Of a stretch of DNA of 64,000 nucleotides, positions 18,801 through 26,902 are shown piece after piece. Location: contig JADKEF010000016.1 of NCBI GenBank assembly GCA_016718135.1, forward strand, positions 1 through 64,000, written 5' to 3'. A program made the position numbers and the translations under genes. A model generated the notes under the pieces. That model did no database searches. It was not told the DNA's origin and was given only the letters and a program-made list of their open reading frames with translations. Each line of letters opens with the position of its first letter. The first letter of the stretch is position 1. The stretch comes from Acidobacteriota bacterium. Lineage in GTDB: Bacteria > Acidobacteriota > Blastocatellia > Pyrinomonadales > Pyrinomonadaceae.

Positions 18801-19483
18801 TTTGTTTGAACCTTGAACTCCTGGACCGCGTCTGACGGCGGCGTGAAAGCGACTTGGCCGCTGTAGGCTAGATTCGGCGAACCATCAAGGTTGATCTGAT
18901 TACCGGCGGTACCGTTAGTTCGGAAGCCTGCGAGATTACCGTTGGCTGTCGGGCCGGTGAAGTTTGGATCGCCGGTATAAACCACGCCCGGAGCCTGAGT
19001 CGCAAGAACATAAGGAGCTCCCTCTGCGAGCGGCAATTCCGCGATCTGTCGCTGGCTGACTGATGTGCCGGCCGTAACAGAGCCGCGATCTATCAACTCG
19101 GCATCCGCAACGATGTTGACCTCAGCGGAGGTTCCGATCTCGAGCTGAAAGTCAGCGGAGATTCGGTCGTCGACCTTGACCTCAACATTCTCCCGAGTCG
19201 AGGTCTTGAACCCTGTTCCGGTAACCGAGATCGTGTACATTCCCGGCTGAAGTAGCGGAACAGAGAAGCCACCTTCGCTGTTGGTAGTAACCGTATTGGT
19301 AGCATTTGTACCGCGATTTTTGATCGTAACGGTTGCGTTGGGGACCACAGCTCCGTTTGGATCCGAGACGGTACCTGAAATAGTACCTCTAAATTCCTGT
19401 GCCGAGACGACTGTCGCCATCGCGGCAACCAACACCATCAGCATTGCAAAAATCTTCAGCGAGCGAATTGATCTTGTATTCAT
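15860..19483 (-). CDS. TonB-dependent, Oar-like outer-membrane receptor
   Basis: A 1207-residue outer-membrane protein. The signal peptide (IFAMLMVLVAAMATVVSAQ) is followed by a carboxypeptidase-regulatory-like domain (GTISGTVSDPNGAVVPNATVTI), a plug region (LPLAEGAPYVLATQAPGV, TNGTAGNQINLDGSPN) and a long barrel ending in IQIGGRFTF with terminal Phe. I chose ATG 19483 because GAAGGA lies before it and the signal peptide begins there; the frame is open to 19597. Placement at the head of the pectin locus suggests it imports pectin oligosaccharides. It has its own promoter with palindromic operators. Confidence 0.9.
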   Translation of the reverse strand: MNTRSIRSLKIFAMLMVLVAAMATVVSAQEFRGTISGTVSDPNGAVVPNATVTIKNRGTNATNTVTTNSEGGFSVPLLQPGMYTISVTGTGFKTSTRENVEVKVDDRISADFQLEIGTSAEVNIVADAELIDRGSVTAGTSVSQRQIAELPLAEGAPYVLATQAPGVVYTGDPNFTGPTANGNLAGFRTNGTAGNQINLDGSPNLAYSGQVAFTPPSDAVQEFKVQTNSFDAQNGFTAGSTVNVALKSGSNQFHGSAYLYDRDKNRTANNFFNNRAGRERPDRKYNRYGFTLNGPVIKDKTFFLGSYERQKDNVAQPTTYSVPSEKMRNGDFTELIVDPTNIANANNTIIYNPFSGVLSGSNVVRTSFGCPTSGAVPTGSTCNILPSGLIYQPALAFLKRFPKANQAGLVNNFLTDQNLIRPYKSYLVKIDHNFNSNNRMFAKWFRSANTEDRYNLEGTPDSITRGFENRRNNGFNANYTSILSSDWILDVRGSWNQFKLVRFQEGQPTAADLGFTGIPSSRQSNIFPRFDFRNYMTLGSQRADYNNGQDRPFDLWSVQPTLTHIFGNHSMKVGADYRKLRERFTTDGYAAGRFLIDGTYTMQASNSGSTQRDRAGRDLAAFLLGVPVASGTSLIDNPTEYDTSEDYYGMFIHDDWRIRPNVTLNLGVRYELETGVREAEGRIVKDFDRIAASPIAGGVLANYNAIPPPGVPLGSLGDLRGGLIFASDSGDPNQAMDKNNFQPRVGISWGIDQKTVLRAGFGMFTSPFQIQAIFQPGFSSPTLFVPSTNNGLTFIATLQNPFPNGVAPSPGSSQGLMTFAGRDVTAANATGPTSTVLSYDRKNANFSRFLFGIQRELPFQIGVEATYIYSSGRDLAVSRELNAIPAQYLNNFSVTSNSATILASITSVNTFLNASVANPFRGLIPDSAAWNAATIQRRRLLTPFPQYGNIAVTEYNGTSNYQSFALQFVKRFTEGLSLNGSYTFSRERQTTQYLNPQDTELTEIVSPTERPHRYTVSAIYELPFGKKRRYGSNWNSAVDAFLGGWQMQGVYEWQSGEPLQFGNVYYSGDPSTLRNRLGGKDGEGRRYGIDIPAFDLSGFFINGVQASANVPGFANNYTSGSTNTLRYFPLTMSNFRNQRFLKFDVGLSKNFRVGEGKKIQIRVEAINLLNSPYFSGLNLDPTNAAFGRANTQRQPPRDIQIGGRFTF

Positions 19484-19542
19484 AACAAACTTCCTTCTAC
19501 AACTTTTCCGAATTAGGTCACTTTTATGATCAGATATTGCCA

Positions 19543-19557
19543 ATTGGTAACACCAAT
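19543..19557. promoter_or_regulatory. GntR/FadR-type operator, site 1
   Basis: A perfect palindrome ATTGGT-AAC-ACCAAT, extended by A/T on each side. It lies about 60 bases upstream of the receptor ATG, downstream of the predicted transcription start, where a bound repressor would block elongation. It resembles, from memory, the operator type of the uronate regulators ExuR/UxuR, which belong to the same GntR subfamily as the regulator at 7575-8333. Confidence 0.65.
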
Positions 19558-19646
19558 TATTCAGATAGCCGGTGTGTTCAACCCGCATTACTGCCATCGC
19601 TATCCACCCAAATTGTCAATATCTTGGAGCTTTATAGTGCGCGAGT

Positions 19647-19676
19647 ATTATGTACAACACTAAAAACCTTTGTCAA
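19647..19676 (-). promoter_or_regulatory. Sigma70-type promoter of the receptor gene
   Basis: On the minus strand, a perfect -35 TTGACA (19676-19671), an 18-base spacer, and a -10 CATAAT (19652-19647). Operator-like palindromes lie on both sides, at 19543-19557 and 19710-19724. Confidence 0.7.
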
Positions 19677-19709
19677 GGGTGATGTGACCAATTTGTAAAA
19701 AAACTTATT

Positions 19710-19724
19710 ATGGGTTTGACCAAT
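19710..19724. promoter_or_regulatory. GntR/FadR-type operator, site 2
   Basis: ATGGGT-TTG-ACCAAT differs from site 1 by one base in one arm and has the same 3-base spacer. It lies about 35 bases upstream of the -35 hexamer. A lone half-site ACCAAT at 19687-19692 lies between it and the promoter. Confidence 0.55.
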
Positions 19725-19785
19725 TTAGTGGAGCGAACGCAACTCGAAGTTCGAGGGGGCAAGTCTGTTCACTCATTTACCGAGG

Positions 19786-20639
19786 CTACTTGCCACACCG
19801 GGCTCCGTTAGTTCTGAGATCTTTGTCGAACATTTGCTCGTATTTACGGGCGTATGAAGTGAGATTTTCTCGAATACGGTTCAGTACGTCACAATAGAAC
19901 TCTTCGTTTCCCAGACGCTCGCTTAGGTAGTTCATAGCGTTTACCTCGCTGCCGTACTCGCGGCGCTCCCAGAGCTCTACTGGGGTACCTCCCATTTGAT
20001 CCGCCAGTTCGAGTAGCTTGTTGTCCTTGGTGTTGAGCCCGTTCTTCAGAAAGATGGCGATGTATTGCGGCATCAGCCGCTCCTGAAGTTCCAGGAGTTT
20101 GGCGTTTGACAGAGCGGTTTGATTAACGTGGCCGATCTCGTGAGAGATCTTTGTCGCGGCGAGAATAGGGCCGCTTACCGAGTAGATCGTATCGTTCGAC
20201 GATAGCGAGTTGAGTACAGGATAGTAGACAGGCGTAGGATATCCCTGATCGATATCCGAGCCGAGTGTTATGGTCGCACCGATAAAATTGCCGTTATGAT
20301 CCCAGCGAAACTTATCTGTTCCGGCACCTTTGCCTCGGTCATTTGTCACCTTGATGGTAAGAATGAAGTCTTTTCGGTTTGCGTAGCGTTCCCACTCGGC
20401 ACGCCCAAAAGAGGTCGAGAGAAGTTCAGCCTTCCACTTTTCAAATCTGCTACGGTATTTGATCGGAACGTCTTCTTTAATACCGCCCTCGCCCGGGGTG
20501 ACCGGGCTCGACCGAGAACTCGGCAGTATTGGCAGGCCTGCAAAATGCTTCACCAAAGAAGCTCTCAGAATTTCTGGCTATCGCCCCCGCGACGGTCATT
20601 GAGACAACGATCGAAAGATAAACGCTCCGCAAAAGCATG
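19786..20639 (-). CDS. Secreted zincin-like protein, one frameshift in the leader
   Basis: The main frame (256 residues, from a GTG at 20556) has ISHEIGHVNQ, an HExxH zinc motif, and a downstream region with GSEVNAMNYLSERL, suggesting a metallopeptidase-like fold, but I know no named family. Upstream, another frame starts with an ATG at 20639 and encodes a clean signal peptide (VYLSIVVSMTVAGAIA). Removing one base of the run at 20542-20545 joins them (FFGEAFAGLP). So the true gene is probably secreted and spans 19786-20639. It starts 15 bases after the decahaem cytochrome gene, so it belongs to that operon. Function unknown; a role in maturation of the cytochrome or barrel is speculation. Confidence 0.6.
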
Positions 20640-20654
20640 ATCCAGCTATCACTC

Positions 20655-23600
20655 CTACTTCACAGGTTGGTCCGAGACCGTAAAGAATTCACCGGTCCCG
20701 CTATTGGTACGCAGCATCCTCATGACCTCCTCGTACGCAAAAGGCCGAGCTCCGCGGCGTCCAAATACCGCGATCTGATTGCCGCTCTCATCCGCGCCAC
20801 GGTCACGGTCGAGGCCTTTTGAAAGACCCACAGCCTCGCCCTTTGTTTTAAACGTTGCTATGAGACGCGGTTCCGGACGCGGACTAAATCCCGCGTAATT
20901 TGGCATCGTCTCGGGATCGGTTAGCTGCAATATCTTTAGCCCATTCTTCCCGTCAGCAACATACCCGTAAAGGCTGGCGTTGGTCATAGCGACCTTGACA
21001 GCGTGTGCGTCGTTGATCGTACCTTCCGCATTGAAAGTCTGGTCAAGCCTTGGTTGCTCTGGCCGTTCGACGTCTACTATCGCAATGCCCTCCTCTCCAT
21101 TGGCAACGTAGGCGTATGTGCGGGCGACATAAATGTCATGGGCATGCTTTAGCGGAACCATCGCTCCTTCAACGAGTCGGACAGCCCCCGTCGATTGGAT
21201 CTCACGAATGTCCAGAACCTTCAAACCATCTGCATCGACCACAAAAGCATACAGGAACTGCACCGCGACCGACTTCGGACCATTCAATGTGATCTGAGCG
21301 GTCACCTTAGGCTGAAGCGGTGTCGAGATATCAACAATTACCAACTCTTTGGCCGTCGTGACATACGCAAAATTGCCGGCAATGGTAATGTTGTTCGCAC
21401 CGGTCAATGCTCCGCCCGGATTATACGTCAGCGAACGGCTCAAGAAATTGTTTCGCGGGTCACCATCCAGCAGCGTCGCTGCGTTGACGAGGATCAAGCC
21501 TTCCTCTCGATCAGCGACATACAGATACGCATACAACGGATGGATCGCCCCTTCTTCGTTGACCGCGGGCGCCGCTTTTCCGGCTGCCTTTGCTTCGGCG
21601 TTAAGTCGCAGGGCTTCGTCGGGTGGAACCTGTTTTAAGCTACCGTCGTCATTTCTCACAGTACGCCAACGAGTCGGATCGACTGCAAGTGTCGATGGAG
21701 CCGCTACTGCGGCGGCATACTTCGTATCAACATAGAATTTTTGTCCAAGCGGGGAGACCGGCGCAGTCACGATGCGCTCGGAGAAACCCTTGTGATCGAT
21801 CTGGGCGACGTCATAGACTCGCAATCCACCTTTGCCGGCAGCGACGTAGGCGTATTCGCCACGAACCTGCACCTGCAAGACCTCAGGCCGCCCCTTGTTT
21901 TCGTAAACTTCTTCGAGTTCCCGTCCCTCACGGACAAACTTTTCGTAGTTATCTTTATAAGCAAGCTTGTGCAGGTTGCTGCCGTAAACCGCTTGTGGCT
22001 CGGTGTGCTCGGTGACCGCGACGGCGTCGAGCGAATGCGTCGCCGCGACGTAGACATACCGGCCCATGAAATTGACAAAATTTGTACCTTGGAGCATCAC
22101 CTGGGCGAGCCAGGCGTTGTTGTCCTTATCTTTCGAAACGTGACAATCCGAACATGTTTGTGTTTCCTTGCCGCGAACGGTGTGTGGAACGTGCGTATTG
22201 AATGCTTGTCCCGAGAAGCCTTCGGCCGAAAGCGTCTGCTGCTGGGAGTATATCCATTCGCGATTCTGGTTACGCGAACTAACAAGCACCGCCGAGCTCG
22301 AACGCACGGGTGCGACCTGATGCCCGGTTACCGTTCCGTCCTTGCCAAGCATAAAGATATCGTCTCGCAGGACCTGGAAATTGTAGGAGGTAAAGTTCCG
22401 CGAATCGCCGCCCTCATTGTGCCGCATTGGCGTTTTGCGGTTCGCCTCCATCGACAGGTGACAGCCGAAGCAACTAGTCACCCAAGACGTATGACATGCG
22501 TAGCATGTCATCGAACTCTCCCGGTGCGCGAGCATCTCCTCACTCGCCTTCGCGTCGCCCCAGGTCTTGTTATCCCGCTGCATCGTCTTGGCATACGACG
22601 ATTTTTCGTTGTAATCGACGTTTCCTGTCGTCACCGTATCAACAGTCTGCGTTACCTTCCAGCACTTTCCAGACTCGACGATCGCGTTCTGGACAATGTC
22701 CCCCGCTTTAAACGCTATCGGTTTTCCGTTCTCGTCATTGCACTTCTTGTTCCGGGCTGTGGTGGCTGTAAGTACTTCCAAAATCGGCAGACGACGCCCG
22801 TCAGGTGCACGGAACCTTAAGCGAGTTAGATCGCGGCCAATTACCGGTTTGTTTGCTCGTTCACGTTGAGTTATTTCACCCCTTGGCGGCGGCATTGCTG
22901 CGGGGCCGCTGGTAATCGTATTTGCTTTCGCCTTCACAGAGCCATGACAATCGACGCAACCGATCTCGACTGCTGCTCGCGGTTCATTGTAGAGAATTCC
23001 TGTCCCGTGGCTGTCTTGCCTGAAGTGACAATCGACGCAGTGCATGCCGCGTTCGAGGTGAATGTCTTGCAGATGCACGGCCTTGTTCCATTTATTCGGG
23101 TCGCCCGACGGAACTATGTTGTCCTCCTTGTCGAGCAGATTGCCCTTTCGATCCTTTTTATATACGTTCTTAAACATCCAGCCGTGCCCATGCGTATCCG
23201 CAAACTGGACGTTCTTTAGCTGAGCATTGAAATCAGACGTTCCGGTCTTCTGCAGGAAAACCGAATCCGACCAGAGGCCGCGAAGCGACGATCCCTCAGG
23301 ATTCTTGTCGAGCTTGCGGATCTCGTCACTCTGAGACGGGTTGATCTGCTTGTCCTGCGGGTACATGTACTTGCCGTCGGATTCGTTGTCCCACCAGGTT
23401 CGGCCGAGGTAGGTCGCTACCATATTCGTGCCGGGATGCATGTGGCACGTCATGCACTGCTGCGTTGGGATCGCCGAAGTGAACTGATGCTTGATCGGAT
23501 GTCCGGATTCTAAACGCGGAATGCTCTTATCCGCGGATTCGGAAAAACCCTGATTGCCCGATCTTGCATACGGTCCTGACGCAGCTTTGCTCGGGTCGTT

Positions 23601-24611
23601 GGCATAGATAACGTGGCAACCGGCACAACCAGCCGCACGGTAATCGCCGGCGTGATCATTGGTGCCCATGAAATTGAGCGTAGGGTCGAGCAAGCGCGTT
23701 TTCTGCAAACCGAGATATACGGGATCAGTACGGTTGCCAGTGCCGAGCCCACGAGGGCTGAGGCCCTTGTCAGGTTTACCGGGCTCTTCTTCTTTATCCG
23801 GGTTGCCAACTTCCAGCCGACGCCTGCTCCCACGCTCGAAGACGCGAAGAATGTTGCCAGGCTGTGACAGTTCCCAACGTGGTAACGGTTCGAGAAATGG
23901 CAGATGTCCTTTCTTCGCCTGATCTTCACGGCTCGGGGCAGGCTGTTGGATCAATGCTTGCGCGATCCCTTCCTCGTTGTAACTCTCACCAAACTGCGTG
24001 TCCTTCATATGAAAGCCGCCGTTATTGTAGAGTGCCGCTCCCCATAGCATCGAACCATGTGCCATCATTCCGCGAGAAACGTTGTGATTCTCGTCGGAAT
24101 GGCATTCACCACAGGCCTGGCTGATCACGCGAAAGTCGCTCGGATTTACAAAGCGAACGAACTCCTTTGATTCCTTGGCAAGCAAGGTGTTCGAACGCTC
24201 GGGATTATTACTGCCACATTCACCATTCTTGCAGCCCCATTCCTTCGGGAACTTTGGCTGTACGTGAGCATCTTTCGCCGTCGTCGCGGCCGGATTACCA
24301 CCGTGACAGGCTGTACACGACATGCCTTGCGCGTCTTTGCCATCGACCAGCTTGTCATAAACATCACCGGTCGCTGTGTACTTGTGCATCGGCTCAATGT
24401 TGTTATGACATTTGATGCAACCCTCTAGGCGTGGCGGCTCCGGTGTAGCCGCGGCGGCGGCTGGAGCCGGGGCTGGCGGCGGCGTGGCTCCCTGGGCCGC
24501 AACTTGTCGACCGAACGTGTCACTCTTCCACAGCGCCGCTACCATCAGGCAAGCGAAGATCAATAGTACAACGAGCTTAATGCGGGCAGAATTGTTAAGT
24601 TTTGTGGCCAT
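20655..24611 (-). CDS. Decahaem c-type cytochrome fused to LVIVD beta-propeller
   Basis: A 1318-residue exported protein. A membrane helix near residues 12-27 (LVVLLIFACLMVAALW) and an Ala/Pro linker precede ten CXXCH haem motifs at about residues 65, 99, 167, 329, 386, 525, 552, 703, 714 and 820. From about residue 845 there are some seven repeats of the form YVYVA...GL.V.DV (such as YAYVAAGKGGLRVYDV and YAYVANGEEGIAIVDV), matching LVIVD propeller repeats. The haem part should carry electrons in the periplasm or at the cell surface; the propeller probably binds a partner. An outer-membrane barrel gene lies 6 bases upstream on the same strand. The electron donor and acceptor cannot be read from the sequence. 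Confidence 0.85.
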   Translation of the reverse strand: MATKLNNSARIKLVVLLIFACLMVAALWKSDTFGRQVAAQGATPPPAPAPAAAAATPEPPRLEGCIKCHNNIEPMHKYTATGDVYDKLVDGKDAQGMSCTACHGGNPAATTAKDAHVQPKFPKEWGCKNGECGSNNPERSNTLLAKESKEFVRFVNPSDFRVISQACGECHSDENHNVSRGMMAHGSMLWGAALYNNGGFHMKDTQFGESYNEEGIAQALIQQPAPSREDQAKKGHLPFLEPLPRWELSQPGNILRVFERGSRRRLEVGNPDKEEEPGKPDKGLSPRGLGTGNRTDPVYLGLQKTRLLDPTLNFMGTNDHAGDYRAAGCAGCHVIYANDPSKAASGPYARSGNQGFSESADKSIPRLESGHPIKHQFTSAIPTQQCMTCHMHPGTNMVATYLGRTWWDNESDGKYMYPQDKQINPSQSDEIRKLDKNPEGSSLRGLWSDSVFLQKTGTSDFNAQLKNVQFADTHGHGWMFKNVYKKDRKGNLLDKEDNIVPSGDPNKWNKAVHLQDIHLERGMHCVDCHFRQDSHGTGILYNEPRAAVEIGCVDCHGSVKAKANTITSGPAAMPPPRGEITQRERANKPVIGRDLTRLRFRAPDGRRLPILEVLTATTARNKKCNDENGKPIAFKAGDIVQNAIVESGKCWKVTQTVDTVTTGNVDYNEKSSYAKTMQRDNKTWGDAKASEEMLAHRESSMTCYACHTSWVTSCFGCHLSMEANRKTPMRHNEGGDSRNFTSYNFQVLRDDIFMLGKDGTVTGHQVAPVRSSSAVLVSSRNQNREWIYSQQQTLSAEGFSGQAFNTHVPHTVRGKETQTCSDCHVSKDKDNNAWLAQVMLQGTNFVNFMGRYVYVAATHSLDAVAVTEHTEPQAVYGSNLHKLAYKDNYEKFVREGRELEEVYENKGRPEVLQVQVRGEYAYVAAGKGGLRVYDVAQIDHKGFSERIVTAPVSPLGQKFYVDTKYAAAVAAPSTLAVDPTRWRTVRNDDGSLKQVPPDEALRLNAEAKAAGKAAPAVNEEGAIHPLYAYLYVADREEGLILVNAATLLDGDPRNNFLSRSLTYNPGGALTGANNITIAGNFAYVTTAKELVIVDISTPLQPKVTAQITLNGPKSVAVQFLYAFVVDADGLKVLDIREIQSTGAVRLVEGAMVPLKHAHDIYVARTYAYVANGEEGIAIVDVERPEQPRLDQTFNAEGTINDAHAVKVAMTNASLYGYVADGKNGLKILQLTDPETMPNYAGFSPRPEPRLIATFKTKGEAVGLSKGLDRDRGADESGNQIAVFGRRGARPFAYEEVMRMLRTNSGTGEFFTVSDQPVK

Positions 24612-24617
24612 GGCCGG

Positions 24618-26720
24618 TTAAAAAATGAGCTTCATCTGGCTAAACAGTGTGTATTGCGGCTTCGACGGATTTGGCACATCGCCCGTACAAAAATTCGGTA
24701 TCGGGCAATTGCGAGGCCGATCTGTGTAAATGTCCTTGAATCCTTTTCCCGCCAGAAAGATATTGCTACCAAAGGTAAACGTCAGGTTATTGATCAATAA
24801 CGGCCGGTAAACAACGCCTAGGCTCAGATCATAGCCGATCTCGTGCCGAACTCCCGGCTGGAACAGCACATATTCAAGCGGCTCAGTGCGGTGAAAACGA
24901 AGGTAGTTCGCATTAAAAACTGTCTTGATCGTCTGCGTTACCTCAGCATCGACGCCGACGTTATAAATAAAGATTCCGGGATTAACAAAATTCGCCTGGC
25001 CCTCGATCTTGCTCGAACGCAAACTTGGCAAAAGGCTGTTTGGCTGAACTAGGCCAATATCAGTCGATACCAACCGGACTCCTTGTCGGCTCCAGTATGA
25101 GAACTGGCCGCCGACAAAATTCGGGTCGTCGAGGATAGCGTCAAAGCCGCGAGCCTTGTCATCGGTCGGATCATTGTCGCCCGAAGCAAAAAACATCGAG
25201 GCTCTAAACCGCAGCCAGTTGCGATCGATCGACGCCTCGACAGCCGCCATATGAGCACTTATGTCTGTCTTGCGGCCGGCGATCGGATTGAAATCGTCCT
25301 CGCCAAAGGCGTAATAATACGAGTTTGACAGGTTTAGTATCCCGATGTGGCCGTCACCATTAAACCCGAGATATCCAGCCTTAATGCTGTGCCGCCGGGC
25401 ACTGCCGACGACAGCAGGCCGCACCAGAAAACCATTCTGATCGTAATGCGTGTCTGCACGGTCGTGGTTATACGCAGCGACCGCTTGGATCGTGTAGCCC
25501 TTGGTCAAAAAGTCCTGACGGAAAAAGTTTGCGATGTAGATATCCTGCGGCCTGAGCCGCCGCATCGAGTTAAGGCCGCTATTTGTGTCCTTTTCGATCT
25601 GGCGGAAGTAGGCAAGGTTAAATTGGGATTTGTTATTTGAGAACGCACCGAAAACACGTCCTCCGAGATTGTTATCCGAAAACAAGAATCCGCGAAAATC
25701 CGCATTAAATGCCTGTATTCCTGCCCTTAGGGAAACGCTGTCGTAGTTTTTGTTTGTATCAAAAAGCTTGACCTCAGCAAACGCCTCTTCAAGCGAAACC
25801 TGAGTGTCGGTACGCGTCGTACCGCGTCTGACATCGATATTCACTATCCCGTTTTCGCGGGCGTTCAGATAATTTGGGATGCTGAACGTCGGTGAGATCT
25901 TAACCGCCCACGTACGAGGTTTGAAAGTCGTCTGGCCCTTGAAAAACTCGAACGAAAGCTGAAGCGTTTGGTTGAACGAGAAGCTTTCGGGTCGCCCGAA
26001 AAAATTGTTGCTGTCTGGGTTAGCCGAACTGACGTTGTTGCCCGAGGGCGTTCGCCGCAGTTCGACGCCTGTGGTCGAGACGGCCGAGAGGATCACGAAG
26101 TAATCGTTGCCGATCACCGGAATATCGCCTTTGATCTTGTTCTGGTCGTATGGGTTATACCACTTGCCACGTCTGAATGGTACGTCGCGGCCGCGTGCTC
26201 CCTGATCACCATAGCGGTCGTAATCGGGGAAGAGATACCGCCAACGGTCACGAACCTCGCGCGTGTTGGGCGGCGGCGGAGCAACCGGCTTGCCGTCCGC
26301 CGTAACCGCTTTCGTACGGTCGACCACCGGAAAATCAAGTTTTCGTTCTGTACCGTCAATGATGACGTTTTCGAGTGTCGGGCAGACTTGGGGTGCAGAG
26401 CAGATGATGTTCGCAAACGTGCCGTATTCGGCTGCCTTGCCGCGATCAAAGCGCGCCTCATACGGCGCCGTAACACTTATCCGATAAGCCCCATTTCCAA
26501 GCTTTATCGAATAGCTGCCGTCCGCACGTGTACGCGTCTGCCGCGAGTCTGAATTGGTCTGATTTATCAAGCTTACGGTGACTCCGACAAGAGGTTTGCC
26601 GTCGTTGCCCGTCACCTTGCCCGTGAGCCGCCCACCGGACGACTGTCCTAACGCAGACGTCGACCCGATGATCACCAGAGCCATCAACCAAACGGCAAGT
26701 TTGGTAAAACCTGAGGACAT
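24618..26720 (-). CDS. Outer-membrane beta-barrel with N-terminal carboxypeptidase-like domain
   Basis: A 700-residue protein with a signal peptide (WLMALVIIGSTSALGQ) and a carboxypeptidase-regulatory-like domain (GRLTGKVTGNDGKPLVGVTVSL) at about 30-100. A long beta-rich region follows and ends QMKLIF, with the terminal Phe typical of outer-membrane barrels. There is no obvious TonB plug. The segment SGDNDPTDDKARGFDAIL recalls alginate-export-type barrels. With the decahaem cytochrome 6 bases downstream, it may form the pore of a porin-cytochrome conduit; this is inferred from adjacency. Confidence 0.7.
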   Translation of the reverse strand: MSSGFTKLAVWLMALVIIGSTSALGQSSGGRLTGKVTGNDGKPLVGVTVSLINQTNSDSRQTRTRADGSYSIKLGNGAYRISVTAPYEARFDRGKAAEYGTFANIICSAPQVCPTLENVIIDGTERKLDFPVVDRTKAVTADGKPVAPPPPNTREVRDRWRYLFPDYDRYGDQGARGRDVPFRRGKWYNPYDQNKIKGDIPVIGNDYFVILSAVSTTGVELRRTPSGNNVSSANPDSNNFFGRPESFSFNQTLQLSFEFFKGQTTFKPRTWAVKISPTFSIPNYLNARENGIVNIDVRRGTTRTDTQVSLEEAFAEVKLFDTNKNYDSVSLRAGIQAFNADFRGFLFSDNNLGGRVFGAFSNNKSQFNLAYFRQIEKDTNSGLNSMRRLRPQDIYIANFFRQDFLTKGYTIQAVAAYNHDRADTHYDQNGFLVRPAVVGSARRHSIKAGYLGFNGDGHIGILNLSNSYYYAFGEDDFNPIAGRKTDISAHMAAVEASIDRNWLRFRASMFFASGDNDPTDDKARGFDAILDDPNFVGGQFSYWSRQGVRLVSTDIGLVQPNSLLPSLRSSKIEGQANFVNPGIFIYNVGVDAEVTQTIKTVFNANYLRFHRTEPLEYVLFQPGVRHEIGYDLSLGVVYRPLLINNLTFTFGSNIFLAGKGFKDIYTDRPRNCPIPNFCTGDVPNPSKPQYTLFSQMKLIF

Positions 26721-26902
26721 AAGTCACGTACGCCTTAGTAACAATTTCAGAATTTCTGGAGCGATTTTGGCACAGATCGCCGAAAATAACAAATGTTTTC
26801 TCAGACGGAAGGTTCGGTTAGGCTGTCCGATTCTCAGAGAACCCCGTGCCTGCTCCGGCACAGCCTTTCGGAGTGCGTCGGTTTACGTGATATCGTGCAT
26901 TA

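Noticed and set aside
21741..22820. Long plus-strand open frame of 359 codons
   Set aside because: It lies antisense within the decahaem cytochrome gene, has no family-like sequence, and its Cys/Arg/His richness follows from the opposite strand.
26800..26900. Structured RNA or riboswitch upstream of the methyltransferase
   Set aside because: There is a small GTGCC/GGCAC hairpin and a weak outer pairing, but no pattern I recognise as a known riboswitch.
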